This document shows positions 4,453 through 10,762 of a stretch of DNA of 20,714 bases, piece by piece; the first letter of the stretch is position 1; every line of letters starts with the position of its first letter. Source of the stretch: a virus; the IMG/VR virus record IMGVR_UViG_3300033571_003803, positions 1 to 20,714 of that record. One strand, 5' to 3'. A program made the position numbers and the translations under genes. The notes below the pieces were generated by a model. It saw nothing but the letters and a program-made list of their open reading frames with translations. It was not told where the DNA came from and ran no database searches.

Positions 4453-4656
4453 ATGCGTATATGTGTAACTGTTGCCAGTAACAATCCCGTTATTGATGAA
4501 ATCTATCATTATTGTCAAGTTAATTCAATTACTATGTGTCCTGGCCCCTATGTCTATGTGGGAGACAGCTATTGGACTTGGCGTATTGAGTGTGAGCCCT
4601 GTAGAGCTATAACTTGGCTCTTATTACGTTACAGCGACCATCTAGTCATTTATTGA
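4453..4656 (+). CDS. Small cysteine-containing hypothetical protein, 67 aa
   Basis: Begins MRICVTVASNNPVIDEIYHY; the centre has PYVYVGDSYWTWRIECEPC and the end is hydrophobic (ITWLLLRYSDHLVIY). Five cysteines including a CEPC pair could bind metal, though no known finger pattern is complete. No ribosome site is seen. It starts right after the last AGCGGGGTCT repeat and overlaps the end of the convergent gene 4646-4819 by 11 bp. Not recognised. Confidence 0.5.
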   Translation: MRICVTVASNNPVIDEIYHYCQVNSITMCPGPYVYVGDSYWTWRIECEPCRAITWLLLRYSDHLVIY

Positions 4657-4819
4657 TGTCTTCACTGCGGCGTCGGAGTTCTTGATATAGGTTGTAGTCG
4701 TTACGGCACAAGCGTACCAATATGCCCATGAGCAAGCCCAAAGTGTATATTCTGCCCTCTGTGTTCAATATTTTGAACAGATAGCCCTTGACTTCATCAT
4801 CTCTCTTTTGGTTGCTCAT
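4646..4819 (-). CDS. Small basic hypothetical protein, 57 aa
   Basis: From ATG 4819 it reads MSNQKRDDEVKGYLFKIL, then NTEGRIYTLGLLMGILVRL (a hydrophobic helix) and YQELRRRSEDINK. The reading frame is open to 4870, but that would cover the plus-strand promoter at 4834-4862. The internal start has TAAATA 4 nt upstream (complement of 4824-4829), like two other starts here. It is transcribed against its neighbours. Family not recognised. Confidence 0.6.
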   Translation of the reverse strand: MSNQKRDDEVKGYLFKILNTEGRIYTLGLLMGILVRLCRNDYNLYQELRRRSEDINK

Positions 4820-4823
4820 ACCA

Positions 4824-4829
4824 TATTTA
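4824..4829 (-). promoter_or_regulatory. T4-late-like TAAATA box before the 4819 start
   Basis: On the minus strand ATTAAATA, then TGGT, then ATG. The box-to-ATG distance (4 nt) is identical to those at 8447 and 19609. Confidence 0.4.
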
Positions 4830-4833
4830 ATGC

Positions 4834-4862
4834 TTGACAAACCATCATTGTATGTGTATAAT
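4834..4862 (+). promoter_or_regulatory. Perfect sigma70 promoter for the lipoprotein operon, leaderless
   Basis: TTGACA (4834-4839), 17 bp, TATAAT (4857-4862), with 6 nt to ATG 4869, so the transcript should start at the AUG. It heads the plus-strand run 4869-6679 and perhaps the radical SAM gene. Confidence 0.9.
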
Positions 4863-4868
4863 ATACGC

Positions 4869-5084
4869 ATGAGATACTTGTTTATTACTGCTGTTGTCTT
4901 TTTAACTGGGTGTGGATCCGTGGACTACTACTCAATCAAAAAGTCCTCCTTGGGTTATAAAAGCTATGATCCCTGCATTCGTTGCGGGGAAACATGGCAA
5001 CAAATACCCAACTTTGAGCATGAAGCACAGCGTAGAAATTCGTTATGCCGACAGGGCATTGACATTCGCAACAACTGTTATTGA
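4869..5084 (+). CDS. Small predicted lipoprotein, 71 aa
   Basis: MRYLFITAVVFLTGCGSVDY is a compact lipoprotein signal: a basic start, a hydrophobic stretch and a lipobox ending in Cys15. The mature part is polar and basic, with a CIRC pair at about residues 38-41 and two later cysteines. It would be lipid-anchored in the host envelope, possibly as an exclusion, lysis-control or outer-spanin-like factor. It is not obviously proline-rich as many outer spanins are, so no role is assigned. The ATG lies 6 nt from a perfect -10. Confidence 0.8.
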   Translation: MRYLFITAVVFLTGCGSVDYYSIKKSSLGYKSYDPCIRCGETWQQIPNFEHEAQRRNSLCRQGIDIRNNCY

Positions 5085-5092
5085 AAGCTATT

Positions 5093-5437
5093 ATGACAGC
5101 ACAGGCATTTAGAGAAACCACAGCGTGGGCGGAAGGTACAGCAGTCAATCATGTCTATTTGATTGATGGCGATAGCTTTTTGGCCTATATACGTGCGGGC
5201 ACTACAGAGCCATTTTGGTTCAAGAAGCCCATCAAGTTCAGCCGTACAGGGCGTCGTTTTCAAGCTGTCAACACAGATCCTTTTGGGTCTAGCCTACGTG
5301 TGCTCACACCTGTCAATACCCGTGAAGTAGCTGGTAGTGGGGGTAAAACCTATATCATCAATTTGGATGAGGGATCGTGTACCTGCCAGGGCTACACCTT
5401 TAGGGGTGTGTGTAAGCATGTCAAGGAGCTCACATGA
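5093..5437 (+). CDS. SWIM zinc-finger domain protein, 114 aa
   Basis: The C-terminus has CTC (residues 96-98) and GVCKHVKE (106-112), matching the CxC-xn-CxH signature of SWIM fingers, which bind zinc and usually mediate DNA or protein contacts. The N-terminal about 90 residues (MTAQAFRETTAWAEG..., with PFWFKKPIKFSRTGRRFQ) form a beta-rich domain of unknown function. An in-frame TTG at 5081 overlapping the previous stop is an alternative start. It is followed by a 4-nt overlap with the next gene. The molecular partner is unknown. Confidence 0.8.
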   Translation: MTAQAFRETTAWAEGTAVNHVYLIDGDSFLAYIRAGTTEPFWFKKPIKFSRTGRRFQAVNTDPFGSSLRVLTPVNTREVAGSGGKTYIINLDEGSCTCQGYTFRGVCKHVKELT

Positions 5438-5559
5438 CAGTGACCCGCATCCCCATGATACCGGGCTATCGCATGGCTCGCTTGGCCCTGGGCCAAAATA
5501 AGCATCGTTGGTTTGTACGCATTGATTTATGGTTTGTAGGCTATAGGATTACACAATGA
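5434..5559 (+). CDS. 41-residue basic hypothetical protein
   Basis: A perfect AAGGAG ribosome site (5423-5428) sits 5 nt before ATG 5434, and both ends overlap neighbours (ATGA at each junction), which strongly supports translation. It reads MTVTRIPMIPGYRMARLALG, then GQNKHRWFVRIDLWFVGYRI. Basic with aromatic-rich strands; no known family. Confidence 0.7.
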   Translation: MTVTRIPMIPGYRMARLALGQNKHRWFVRIDLWFVGYRITQ

Positions 5560-5789
5560 CACACAAAGATTTTTTGGGCAGACCTTTGGCTGTGGGTGAT
5601 AGGGTTATTATGATGGCACAGCACAGTCGTGAATTTCGTTTGGCACAGGTTATCAAGCTCACTCCCAAAAAGGTCAAGGTAGCTTGGGCTGAGTATGACT
5701 GGGCCACCTATACCACTGAAAGTGCTCGCTTTGTGCGTGTAGAGGGGCCGGACCTAACTTGGTACTTGTTAACCAACACTAAGGCATAA
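5556..5789 (+). CDS. Small SH3-like / KOW-like hypothetical protein, 77 aa
   Basis: MTHKDFLGRPLAVGDRVIMM followed by FRLAQVIKLTPKKVKVAW looks like the start of a small beta-barrel (G-D-x-V then a strand with K-V-x-V) as in KOW or SH3-like nucleic-acid-binding modules. The fold is inferred from pattern only. ATGA overlap with the upstream 41-aa gene; 1 nt before the next. It belongs to the overlapping small-gene operon from the promoter at 4834. Confidence 0.75.
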   Translation: MTHKDFLGRPLAVGDRVIMMAQHSREFRLAQVIKLTPKKVKVAWAEYDWATYTTESARFVRVEGPDLTWYLLTNTKA

Positions 5790-5790
5790 C

Positions 5791-5997
5791 ATGGCCACTA
5801 TACAAGAACTATTGGATCAAGAATGCGCTCTAGCCAATAAGGGCATGGGTCAGCATGAATTTAGAACTATCATCCTGGCTGAAATACGCAGTCGTCGTGG
5901 CACAGAGGCACCTGTGTGTTTTGGCGAGGATGACTGTTCAACTACTATACTAAGCCAATGTCCATGGCGTATGGACTGTGGAGGCAGCTATGACTGA
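5791..5997 (+). CDS. Cysteine-rich-tailed hypothetical protein, 68 aa
   Basis: N-terminal helical segment (MATIQELLDQECALANKGMG, then EFRTIILAEIRSRRG) and a C-terminal segment with cysteines in the order C-x5-C-x8-C-x5-C (VCFGEDDC through SQCPWRMDCG), which could coordinate a metal. I do not recognise it as a named finger. It overlaps the next small gene by 8 nt. Confidence 0.7.
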   Translation: MATIQELLDQECALANKGMGQHEFRTIILAEIRSRRGTEAPVCFGEDDCSTTILSQCPWRMDCGGSYD

Positions 5998-6145
5998 ATT
6001 TGAAATTGCGTTAATCTACATCTTGGGTGTGGCCCAGGGCATCACATGGGCCTATGTACGTTGGGCTCCTGACACAGCCTTCAAACGGGGTGTCATTGAT
6101 GGGCTAACCCTTAAATTTTTATGGAAACGTCATGACACTAAGTGA
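5990..6145 (+). CDS. Small membrane protein, 51 aa
   Basis: MTEFEIALIYILGVAQGITW continues AYVRWAP: one membrane-spanning helix at about residues 5-25 followed by a basic cytosolic-type tail (FKRGVIDG...KFLWKRHDTK). The ATG overlaps the upstream gene by 8 nt and the stop overlaps the downstream gene by 14 nt, the same packing as its neighbours. Size and topology fit accessory membrane peptides; not enough to call a holin. Confidence 0.65.
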   Translation: MTEFEIALIYILGVAQGITWAYVRWAPDTAFKRGVIDGLTLKFLWKRHDTK

Positions 6146-6371
6146 ATACTTTCAAGCCAATAGGCCCCTGCCCCGATATCAGTTTGGCGATAGGGTAGAG
6201 GGTGTATATCAGGGCATACCCTACGTGGGCACAGCCTATACAGACAACATGGTTAGTGAACTAGAGGGGCCCAGGGTCAGCATCCATTTGGATCTACCCA
6301 TGAAGATTGGCTCGGAATGGGTCAGCTATATCAGGGCTACATACAAAGACATCAAGGGGCTACGTAGATGA
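6132..6371 (+). CDS. Conserved phage hypothetical protein, 79 aa
   Basis: MTLSEYFQANRPLPRYQFGD leads into a small beta-barrel-like region (GDRVEGVYQGIPYVGTAYTD and LEGPRVSIHLDLPM). I recall very similar proteins in other phage genomes without a function. It overlaps both neighbours (14 nt upstream, 4 nt downstream). Confidence 0.8.
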   Translation: MTLSEYFQANRPLPRYQFGDRVEGVYQGIPYVGTAYTDNMVSELEGPRVSIHLDLPMKIGSEWVSYIRATYKDIKGLRR

Positions 6372-6679
6372 ACCTCTATATAGTCTATTGGGACACCTTG
6401 GGTTTTGAGTGTATTGAAAACCTCAGCGACTGGGACAAGCGAGAAATGTGGGCCACCCTGGGAGGCAGGCCCGCCCCACGACTGCCTGTACACTACTTGA
6501 TTATGCGGGCCAAGGCCAACCCACAACGTAGGCCTGAAATATGGACGGTGTGGAGCGAGCTTGATCAAGCGGCGCTAGTGGCCTATAGTAAGGAACAACC
6601 ACAAGAGTTAGCGGATGCCATTAGACGCTTGGGTGAACGAGTTTTTGTAACTGTAAAAGAAAAAGAATTGATAAAATAG
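6368..6679 (+). CDS. Hypothetical protein, 103 aa
   Basis: Tryptophan-rich: MNLYIVYWDTLGFECIENLS, WDKREMWATLGG, EIWTVWSELDQ. The N-terminal strand-helix arrangement and the closing helix (PQELADAIRRLGERVF) suggest a small alpha/beta protein. ATGA overlap with the upstream gene; 3 nt before the radical SAM gene. Not recognised. Confidence 0.75.
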   Translation: MNLYIVYWDTLGFECIENLSDWDKREMWATLGGRPAPRLPVHYLIMRAKANPQRRPEIWTVWSELDQAALVAYSKEQPQELADAIRRLGERVFVTVKEKELIK

Positions 6680-6682
6680 TTA

Positions 6683-7831
6683 ATGCTTTCAAAAAAAACT
6701 ATTTGCGCTTACCCTTGGCGATCAGCTGCCATACGACCCAACGGTGCCACCATACCCTGTTGTAGGTACCCTAACCTTTCCGATCCTGACACATTTGTAC
6801 ACAGTGCTGATCCACGTAACAGCGAACACTGGGTTAAACTAAGATCAGATATGTTGGCGGGACAGCCTGTAGAAGGATGTAACAGTTGTTATCGAGATGA
6901 AAATAGCGGGTTAACAAGTCTGCGCCAGCGTAGTCTTTCAAAGTTTGTTCCCATTAAAAATGAAATAGAGCCCTTGGAGCAATTAGAAGTTGCCTTGAGC
7001 AATTTATGTAATCTAGCCTGTGTTCATTGTAACAGTTACTTTTCCAGTAAATGGTACAGTGAAGATGTAATAGCAGGGAGAGCCGCCAAATCTGGCGTAA
7101 CTGAAAATGCCTTCAACTTTGATCATTGGGATTTATCTAACTTAACTGAGTTAAAAATCATTGGCGGTGAGCCGTTTATGGAACAAAAACGATTTATTGA
7201 CTTGTTAAAAAATCTAAATTTACCAAGCATTAAATTACACATCACTACCAACGGCACTGTATTACCTAATGAAGAACTAAAGACGTTAATCGAATCCTGT
7301 AAGACTGTTCATTTGTGCGTCAGCTTGGATGGATTGTACTCCACTAACGACTGGTATAGATGGCCAAGTAAATTCTCCCAAGTAGTTGATAATATGAAAT
7401 TATATGAATCTTGGTGGAGCAATTACAAAAACATTGTACCCATTGTTCACCATGTTGTCAATGCTGTAAACATTTTTGAACTTGAAGATTTTGTTAAATT
7501 TATGGCTAGAGATTTTCCCGTATGGAAAATGGAATGGGATTGGATTCGATGGCCTCATTGGCAGCAATTGTCAGTGTTGCCAACTTCTGTTAAAATGAAT
7601 TTAATTTCTAAATTTACAACATTAAACTCAGAATATGTAACTAATAACTTTATACCAAATCCTTATAAAGTATCAATTAACAGATTATTGGAACGCCCAA
7701 CTGATAATTGGTCAACACTAAAAGATCAAATAACAAAAATATCAGCAGAACGAAATTTGAATTTTTTAAAAATGGTGTCATCTTACGAACTAATATGGAA
7801 TCTAGACGTTGACAAGCCCACGCTTGTATAG
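6683..7831 (+). CDS. Radical SAM protein with N-terminal cysteine-rich region (twitch type), 382 aa
   Basis: The catalytic [4Fe-4S] motif CxxxCxxC is at C109, C113 and C116 (NLCNLACVHCNS), followed by GGEP at 161-164, a SAM-binding element. The N-terminus has C8, CC at 26-27 and CNSC at 66-69, like the auxiliary-cluster (SPASM/twitch) half of peptide-modifying radical SAM enzymes, here placed before the core. The substrate is unknown and no precursor peptide is obvious. The gene looks more AT-rich than its neighbours, has no clear ribosome site and sits between complete units, suggesting acquired cargo. The family is known from phages and marine bacteria; its function there is unresolved. Confidence 0.85.
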   Translation: MLSKKTICAYPWRSAAIRPNGATIPCCRYPNLSDPDTFVHSADPRNSEHWVKLRSDMLAGQPVEGCNSCYRDENSGLTSLRQRSLSKFVPIKNEIEPLEQLEVALSNLCNLACVHCNSYFSSKWYSEDVIAGRAAKSGVTENAFNFDHWDLSNLTELKIIGGEPFMEQKRFIDLLKNLNLPSIKLHITTNGTVLPNEELKTLIESCKTVHLCVSLDGLYSTNDWYRWPSKFSQVVDNMKLYESWWSNYKNIVPIVHHVVNAVNIFELEDFVKFMARDFPVWKMEWDWIRWPHWQQLSVLPTSVKMNLISKFTTLNSEYVTNNFIPNPYKVSINRLLERPTDNWSTLKDQITKISAERNLNFLKMVSSYELIWNLDVDKPTLV

Positions 7832-7837
7832 TATAAT
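7809..7837 (+). promoter_or_regulatory. Perfect sigma70 promoter for the 7894 gene
   Basis: TTGACA (7809-7814), 17 bp, TATAAT (7832-7837). The -35 lies inside the last codons of the radical SAM gene. The roughly 50-nt leader contains ATTTCA (7839-7844) and TGAAAT (7858-7863), a possible small hairpin, and an AAGGA ribosome site. Confidence 0.9.
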
Positions 7838-7893
7838 TATTTCACTGAGGGCATTACTGAAATGTCACTATAATAACCTTTTAAGGAAACAAC

Positions 7894-8439
7894 ATGATCT
7901 CATTGAAAGAATGGATGGAATTGGTTAACTACCGAATTACGGAAGGTAGCAACTATGGCTGGCAGTGCTATGGCAATGATGCCTATACATTAGACAGCTG
8001 GGACGGCGAACAAGAAGGCGCCAGCTTTACTGTTATCTTTGACAACAAAACACAGACTGTGTACGAAGTACAGGCACATGACTATGCCAATCAACGTGCC
8101 TATCGCAGGATCAACCCTGACTATCTTGAAGCATATACACAAGAAGCCAAACAACGTGCCAGTTGGATGAGCCAAGCATGGGACGATGTTGACTACGTGG
8201 ATTTGGAAACAGATGACGACTGGCTTGAAAAAGCAGAAGCAATCTTCAATCACGAAGACTACGATACCCGTGTACAGGTGCCAGTTGACTTCTCAGACGA
8301 AGATCTACTACAGTACATGAAGATGGCACATGACATGGACATTACCTTCAATCAGTTTGTAGAACGAGCACTGGTCAAGGCCATTGCGGATCACAATCTA
8401 GGTAAATTCTCAGAGGATTACGACGAATATATTGGTTAA
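7894..8439 (+). CDS. Acidic hypothetical protein with C-terminal helical motif, 181 aa
   Basis: The N-terminus (MISLKEWMELVNYRITEGSN) leads into a tryptophan/tyrosine-rich beta domain (about 20-75). A long acidic helical region follows (about 85-130; WDDVDYVDLETDDDW), then a C-terminal segment DLLQYMKMAHDMDITFNQFV. The last part resembles a helix-turn-helix segment that recurs in cyanophage-like proteins and recalls ribbon-helix-helix folds, but DNA binding is not shown. An AAGGA ribosome site and a perfect promoter indicate strong early expression. Function unknown. Confidence 0.8.
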   Translation: MISLKEWMELVNYRITEGSNYGWQCYGNDAYTLDSWDGEQEGASFTVIFDNKTQTVYEVQAHDYANQRAYRRINPDYLEAYTQEAKQRASWMSQAWDDVDYVDLETDDDWLEKAEAIFNHEDYDTRVQVPVDFSDEDLLQYMKMAHDMDITFNQFVERALVKAIADHNLGKFSEDYDEYIG

Positions 8440-8442
8440 ATA
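8437..8442 (+). promoter_or_regulatory. T4-late-like TAAATA box before the S11 peptidase
   Basis: GTTAAATA, then ACCT, then ATG 8447. The string GTTAAATA and the 4-nt gap are identical to those before ATG 19609. It overlaps the TAA stop of the upstream gene. Confidence 0.45.
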
Positions 8443-8446
8443 ACCT

Positions 8447-9214
8447 ATGCGTTATTTAATATTATTTTTAGCCCTCATCACCGGGTCTGTTCACGCAGAA
8501 CCCAGTGTTTTCGTTTTTAATCAAAGCAAACACACTGCCTTGGTTAATCAAAATACTGACCGAGTTAGGCCCATTGCCAGCATTACCAAGTTAATGACTG
8601 CTTTGGTAGCTGTGGAGTCTGGATTGAGTTTGGAAAGTAGAACACAGCTGATCAATCGATGGACTACTGTGTTGCCCAAACGTACCTACACTAGACTGGA
8701 ATTGCTAACAGCCATGTTAGTACGCAGTGATAACAGTGCCGCTGAAAGTCTAGCACATGATTATCCTGGAGGCAGAACAGCCTTCATTGCGGCCATGAAC
8801 ACTAGAGCCAGTCAATTGGGCATGACACATACTCGTTTTGAAGATGCTAGTGGGCTCAGTAATAATAATGTAAGTACTGCAAGGGATTTGGTTAACCTTC
8901 TTGAGCAGGTACACAGAGTTGACATTATTAAAGATATCAGCACTAGAACTCATAGCAGTGTCATAACGGAAAACAAAAAGCGAACCACAGAGATAGCCTT
9001 TAACAATACCAACAGGATTGTACTTACTGAATTCAAAAATATTCAAATCAGTAAGACTGGTTTGACTACTCCTGCAGGTTGGTGTGTCAGTATGGTGGTA
9101 GAAGAACTGGGCCAAACACACTACATTGTGGTTTTAGGCTATCAAACTAAACAGGCCAGGCTTGACAAAGTCAAATACATAATGTATAATCATATCATGG
9201 GTAAACTCTATTAA
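8447..9214 (+). CDS. D-alanyl-D-alanine carboxypeptidase/endopeptidase, S11 family, 255 aa
   Basis: Signal peptide MRYLILFLALITGSVHA with a likely cut after Ala17. All three penicillin-binding signatures are present in order: SxxK at 45-48 (SITK), SxN at 94-96 (SDN) and KTG at 203-205. About 255 aa matches the compact PBP7/PbpG-type enzymes without the C-terminal membrane anchor. It should act in the periplasm, trimming pentapeptides or cutting D,D-crosslinks, thereby loosening the wall at lysis or altering the wall of the infected cell. Preceded by a TAAATA box 4 nt from the ATG and by no clear ribosome site. The family call is confident; carboxy- versus endopeptidase is open. Confidence 0.92.
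   Translation: MRYLILFLALITGSVHAEPSVFVFNQSKHTALVNQNTDRVRPIASITKLMTALVAVESGLSLESRTQLINRWTTVLPKRTYTRLELLTAMLVRSDNSAAESLAHDYPGGRTAFIAAMNTRASQLGMTHTRFEDASGLSNNNVSTARDLVNLLEQVHRVDIIKDISTRTHSSVITENKKRTTEIAFNNTNRIVLTEFKNIQISKTGLTTPAGWCVSMVVEELGQTHYIVVLGYQTKQARLDKVKYIMYNHIMGKLY
9162..9190 (+). promoter_or_regulatory. Perfect sigma70 promoter for the 9223 gene and downstream array
   Basis: TTGACA (9162-9167), 17 bp, TATAAT (9185-9190), lying inside the 3' end of the S11 peptidase gene. The next promoter I see on this strand is at 12736, so this one may drive the whole small-gene array. Confidence 0.9.
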
Positions 9215-9222
9215 CATGAAGT

Positions 9223-9687
9223 ATGAAAAAAATCTATTACGAAAAAGTTGGACGCAGATATAAACCTGTTGCGGAATATGACAGCACCTACATGGATAGC
9301 TTTCCCAAAGGCAATCACCTTGTCATGTGCTATCCAGGCGGTACCAGTCGAAGATTTAACATTGAGCCAAACTATGCTGCCATGATTGCGGCTGGCCGTG
9401 TTGCTGAAGATGTAATCAGTAAGGCTGTGGTCAAGGCCAGTGAGATGCGCCCGCACAAAAAGCCTATCACTGAGAAACAACGCAAGGCTTGGGAAAACTT
9501 GGCCAAGGCCTTTGGTGACGAACGTTACTACGTTGAGATTCCCAGTGCTAGAGAAATTGCCGAGGAAGGTGTCAAGGCCATGATGGCGGAAGCTGAACAG
9601 CTACTAGAGAATCCAAGTGTGCGTAGAGCATTTGAACGTTTTCAATTAGTTTGTCAACTCACGCAGGATCACACGGTTGGCAGTTGA
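9223..9687 (+). CDS. Conserved phage hypothetical protein, 154 aa
   Basis: MKKIYYEKVGRRYKPVAEYD and FPKGNHLVMCYPGGTSRRFN, then a helical C-terminal half ending ENPSVRRAFERFQLVCQLT. I recall close look-alikes in aquatic T4-like phage genomes, unnamed. The tail (NPxVxxAFxxFQ) is shared with the products at 11333 and 12112 (PxxxxAxxxF...L), pointing to a common interaction helix. It overlaps the next gene by 11 nt. Confidence 0.85.
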   Translation: MKKIYYEKVGRRYKPVAEYDSTYMDSFPKGNHLVMCYPGGTSRRFNIEPNYAAMIAAGRVAEDVISKAVVKASEMRPHKKPITEKQRKAWENLAKAFGDERYYVEIPSAREIAEEGVKAMMAEAEQLLENPSVRRAFERFQLVCQLTQDHTVGS

Positions 9688-9898
9688 CATTGTTATTCTA
9701 AATAGAAAAGCAGACGATGTTATGAACATAGTGCGTTCATTAAGGGATCAAGGTTTGACACAGGGTGTTGACTTTGACTTTGCTTATAGGCAAGCAACCT
9801 TTGATCCTATCACTGGACATTCAGTTACGGATAGACATACTGTGTTTACCTTTTACACAGAAAAGTACGCCACATTATTTGCTTTAAAATGGTCATGA
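9677..9898 (+). CDS. First member of the LKW-tail family, 73 aa
   Basis: Start TTG 9677 is inferred: the product (DIVILNRKADDVMNIVRSLR...) needs its first strand, and no ATG lies before 9722. Strand-helix-strand order and the ending FTFYTEKYATLFALKWS look like a small ferredoxin-like fold. The terminal F-x-F-x5-A-x-x-F-x-LKWS motif is the family signature. The AAATGGTCATGA end supplies the ATG of the next gene. Function unknown. Confidence 0.75.
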   Translation: MAVDIVILNRKADDVMNIVRSLRDQGLTQGVDFDFAYRQATFDPITGHSVTDRHTVFTFYTEKYATLFALKWS

Positions 9899-10191
9899 CA
9901 ACACTAGAAAATCAAATGCTAGAACGGGCGTCATCAGAGATAGCCCGAGCAATAGATAAAGAATTATTAGATGACCTTATGATTGATGTATTAACTAAGG
10001 AAGGCTGGACAGTGACTACCATGAACCCGGCGTTTGAACCACCACTGACTCGGTTGAGTAATGGAGAGTGGTACAGTGAAACAGCAGAATGGATTCACAT
10101 CAATGCCAAGAGCGATTACAAATTGTTAAACGGCCAATGGGTGTTTAAAGATCCTAAAGATGCCATGTGGTTTACATTAAGGTGGAGTTAA
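9895..10191 (+). CDS. LKW-tail family protein, 98 aa
   Basis: Reads MTTLENQMLERASSEIARAI with a helical first half, a variable middle and the conserved ending WVFKDPKDAMWFTLRWS. An upstream in-frame ATG at 9889 would add two residues. It overlaps the previous stop (ATGA) and the next start (TAATG). Confidence 0.8.
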   Translation: MTTLENQMLERASSEIARAIDKELLDDLMIDVLTKEGWTVTTMNPAFEPPLTRLSNGEWYSETAEWIHINAKSDYKLLNGQWVFKDPKDAMWFTLRWS

Positions 10192-10511
10192 TGGAATACT
10201 TTTACAGCGGCGGAGGCAACAACCTTCCGGACTTTACCTATCGATTCTTAGTCAAGAAGATTACTGATGACATGTATGACTGGTGCGGTAACTATCCGTT
10301 AGACGGACCTTTTGAACGCTGGCACATTATACACAACTACTATGAAAGCTCCGCCTTGAGAGTCGATAGAGGAGACAGCCCTGAAACTCCGCTTATTCAG
10401 TTTGAAAGTCGCAAGGCAGCTTACATGTTTCGCATTGCCTTTAGTGAATACATTATAGAAAACAAAACATACAGCTTTGCCAAACAGCATCTTGAAGAAG
10501 GATTTAAATGA
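10191..10511 (+). CDS. Divergent member of the small-protein array, 106 aa
   Basis: MEYFYSGGGNNLPDFTYRFL, a central WHIIHNYYESSALRV region and then FESRKAAYMFRIAFSEYIIE. The last stretch aligns with the family tail but has IAF instead of LKW and continues about 26 residues. Its start shares one base with the upstream TAA. The next gene overlaps its stop by 4 nt and uses GAAGGA (inside this gene) as ribosome site. Confidence 0.75.
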   Translation: MEYFYSGGGNNLPDFTYRFLVKKITDDMYDWCGNYPLDGPFERWHIIHNYYESSALRVDRGDSPETPLIQFESRKAAYMFRIAFSEYIIENKTYSFAKQHLEEGFK

Positions 10512-10762
10512 AAACACGATTGAGAAAACTTGTAAGACAACACAACTGGCAAGTAGTCGAAGTGTCACGGACTAACTTGTATAACCTCTTTGAAAGCAAT
10601 GGCGGCGAATGGGGCGAAATGGCACAGTACAAAGAAGTGCGAGCTTGGTGTGCTAAAACATTTCCCAAAGGATCTTGGGAAGCCAGTTTAGGCAAGTACG
10701 GCAAGAAGTTTGTGTTCAAAGAAGACAAACATGCAATGCTATTCAAACTCAAATGGTCATGA
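10508..10762 (+). CDS. LKW-tail family protein, 84 aa
   Basis: Basic N-terminus MKTRLRKLVRQHNWQVVEVS, then VRAWCAKTFPKGSWEASLGK and the ending KFVFKEDKHAMLFKLKWS. The central element (xxWCxxxFxxGxW) recurs in the products at 10759, 11100 and 11725. So the shared module is about 50 residues: helix with WC, a glycine-tryptophan turn, strand, and a DA/RD-x-x-F-x-LKW helix. Confidence 0.85.
   Translation: MKTRLRKLVRQHNWQVVEVSRTNLYNLFESNGGEWGEMAQYKEVRAWCAKTFPKGSWEASLGKYGKKFVFKEDKHAMLFKLKWS

Noticed and set aside
4005-4481. Two plus-strand open frames (4005-4187 and 4260-4481) inside the repeat region
   Set aside because: They run through AGCGGGGTCT and TATAGTG repeats, have no ribosome site or promoter, and their products look like translated repeats (LLAAGS occurs in both).
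7894-7950. Capsid-targeting leader on the 7894 product (MISLKEWMEL..., ITE at 15-17)
   Set aside because: It superficially resembles the leaders at 17931 and 18179, but the gene has a strong early-type promoter and the protein is acidic with a different architecture.
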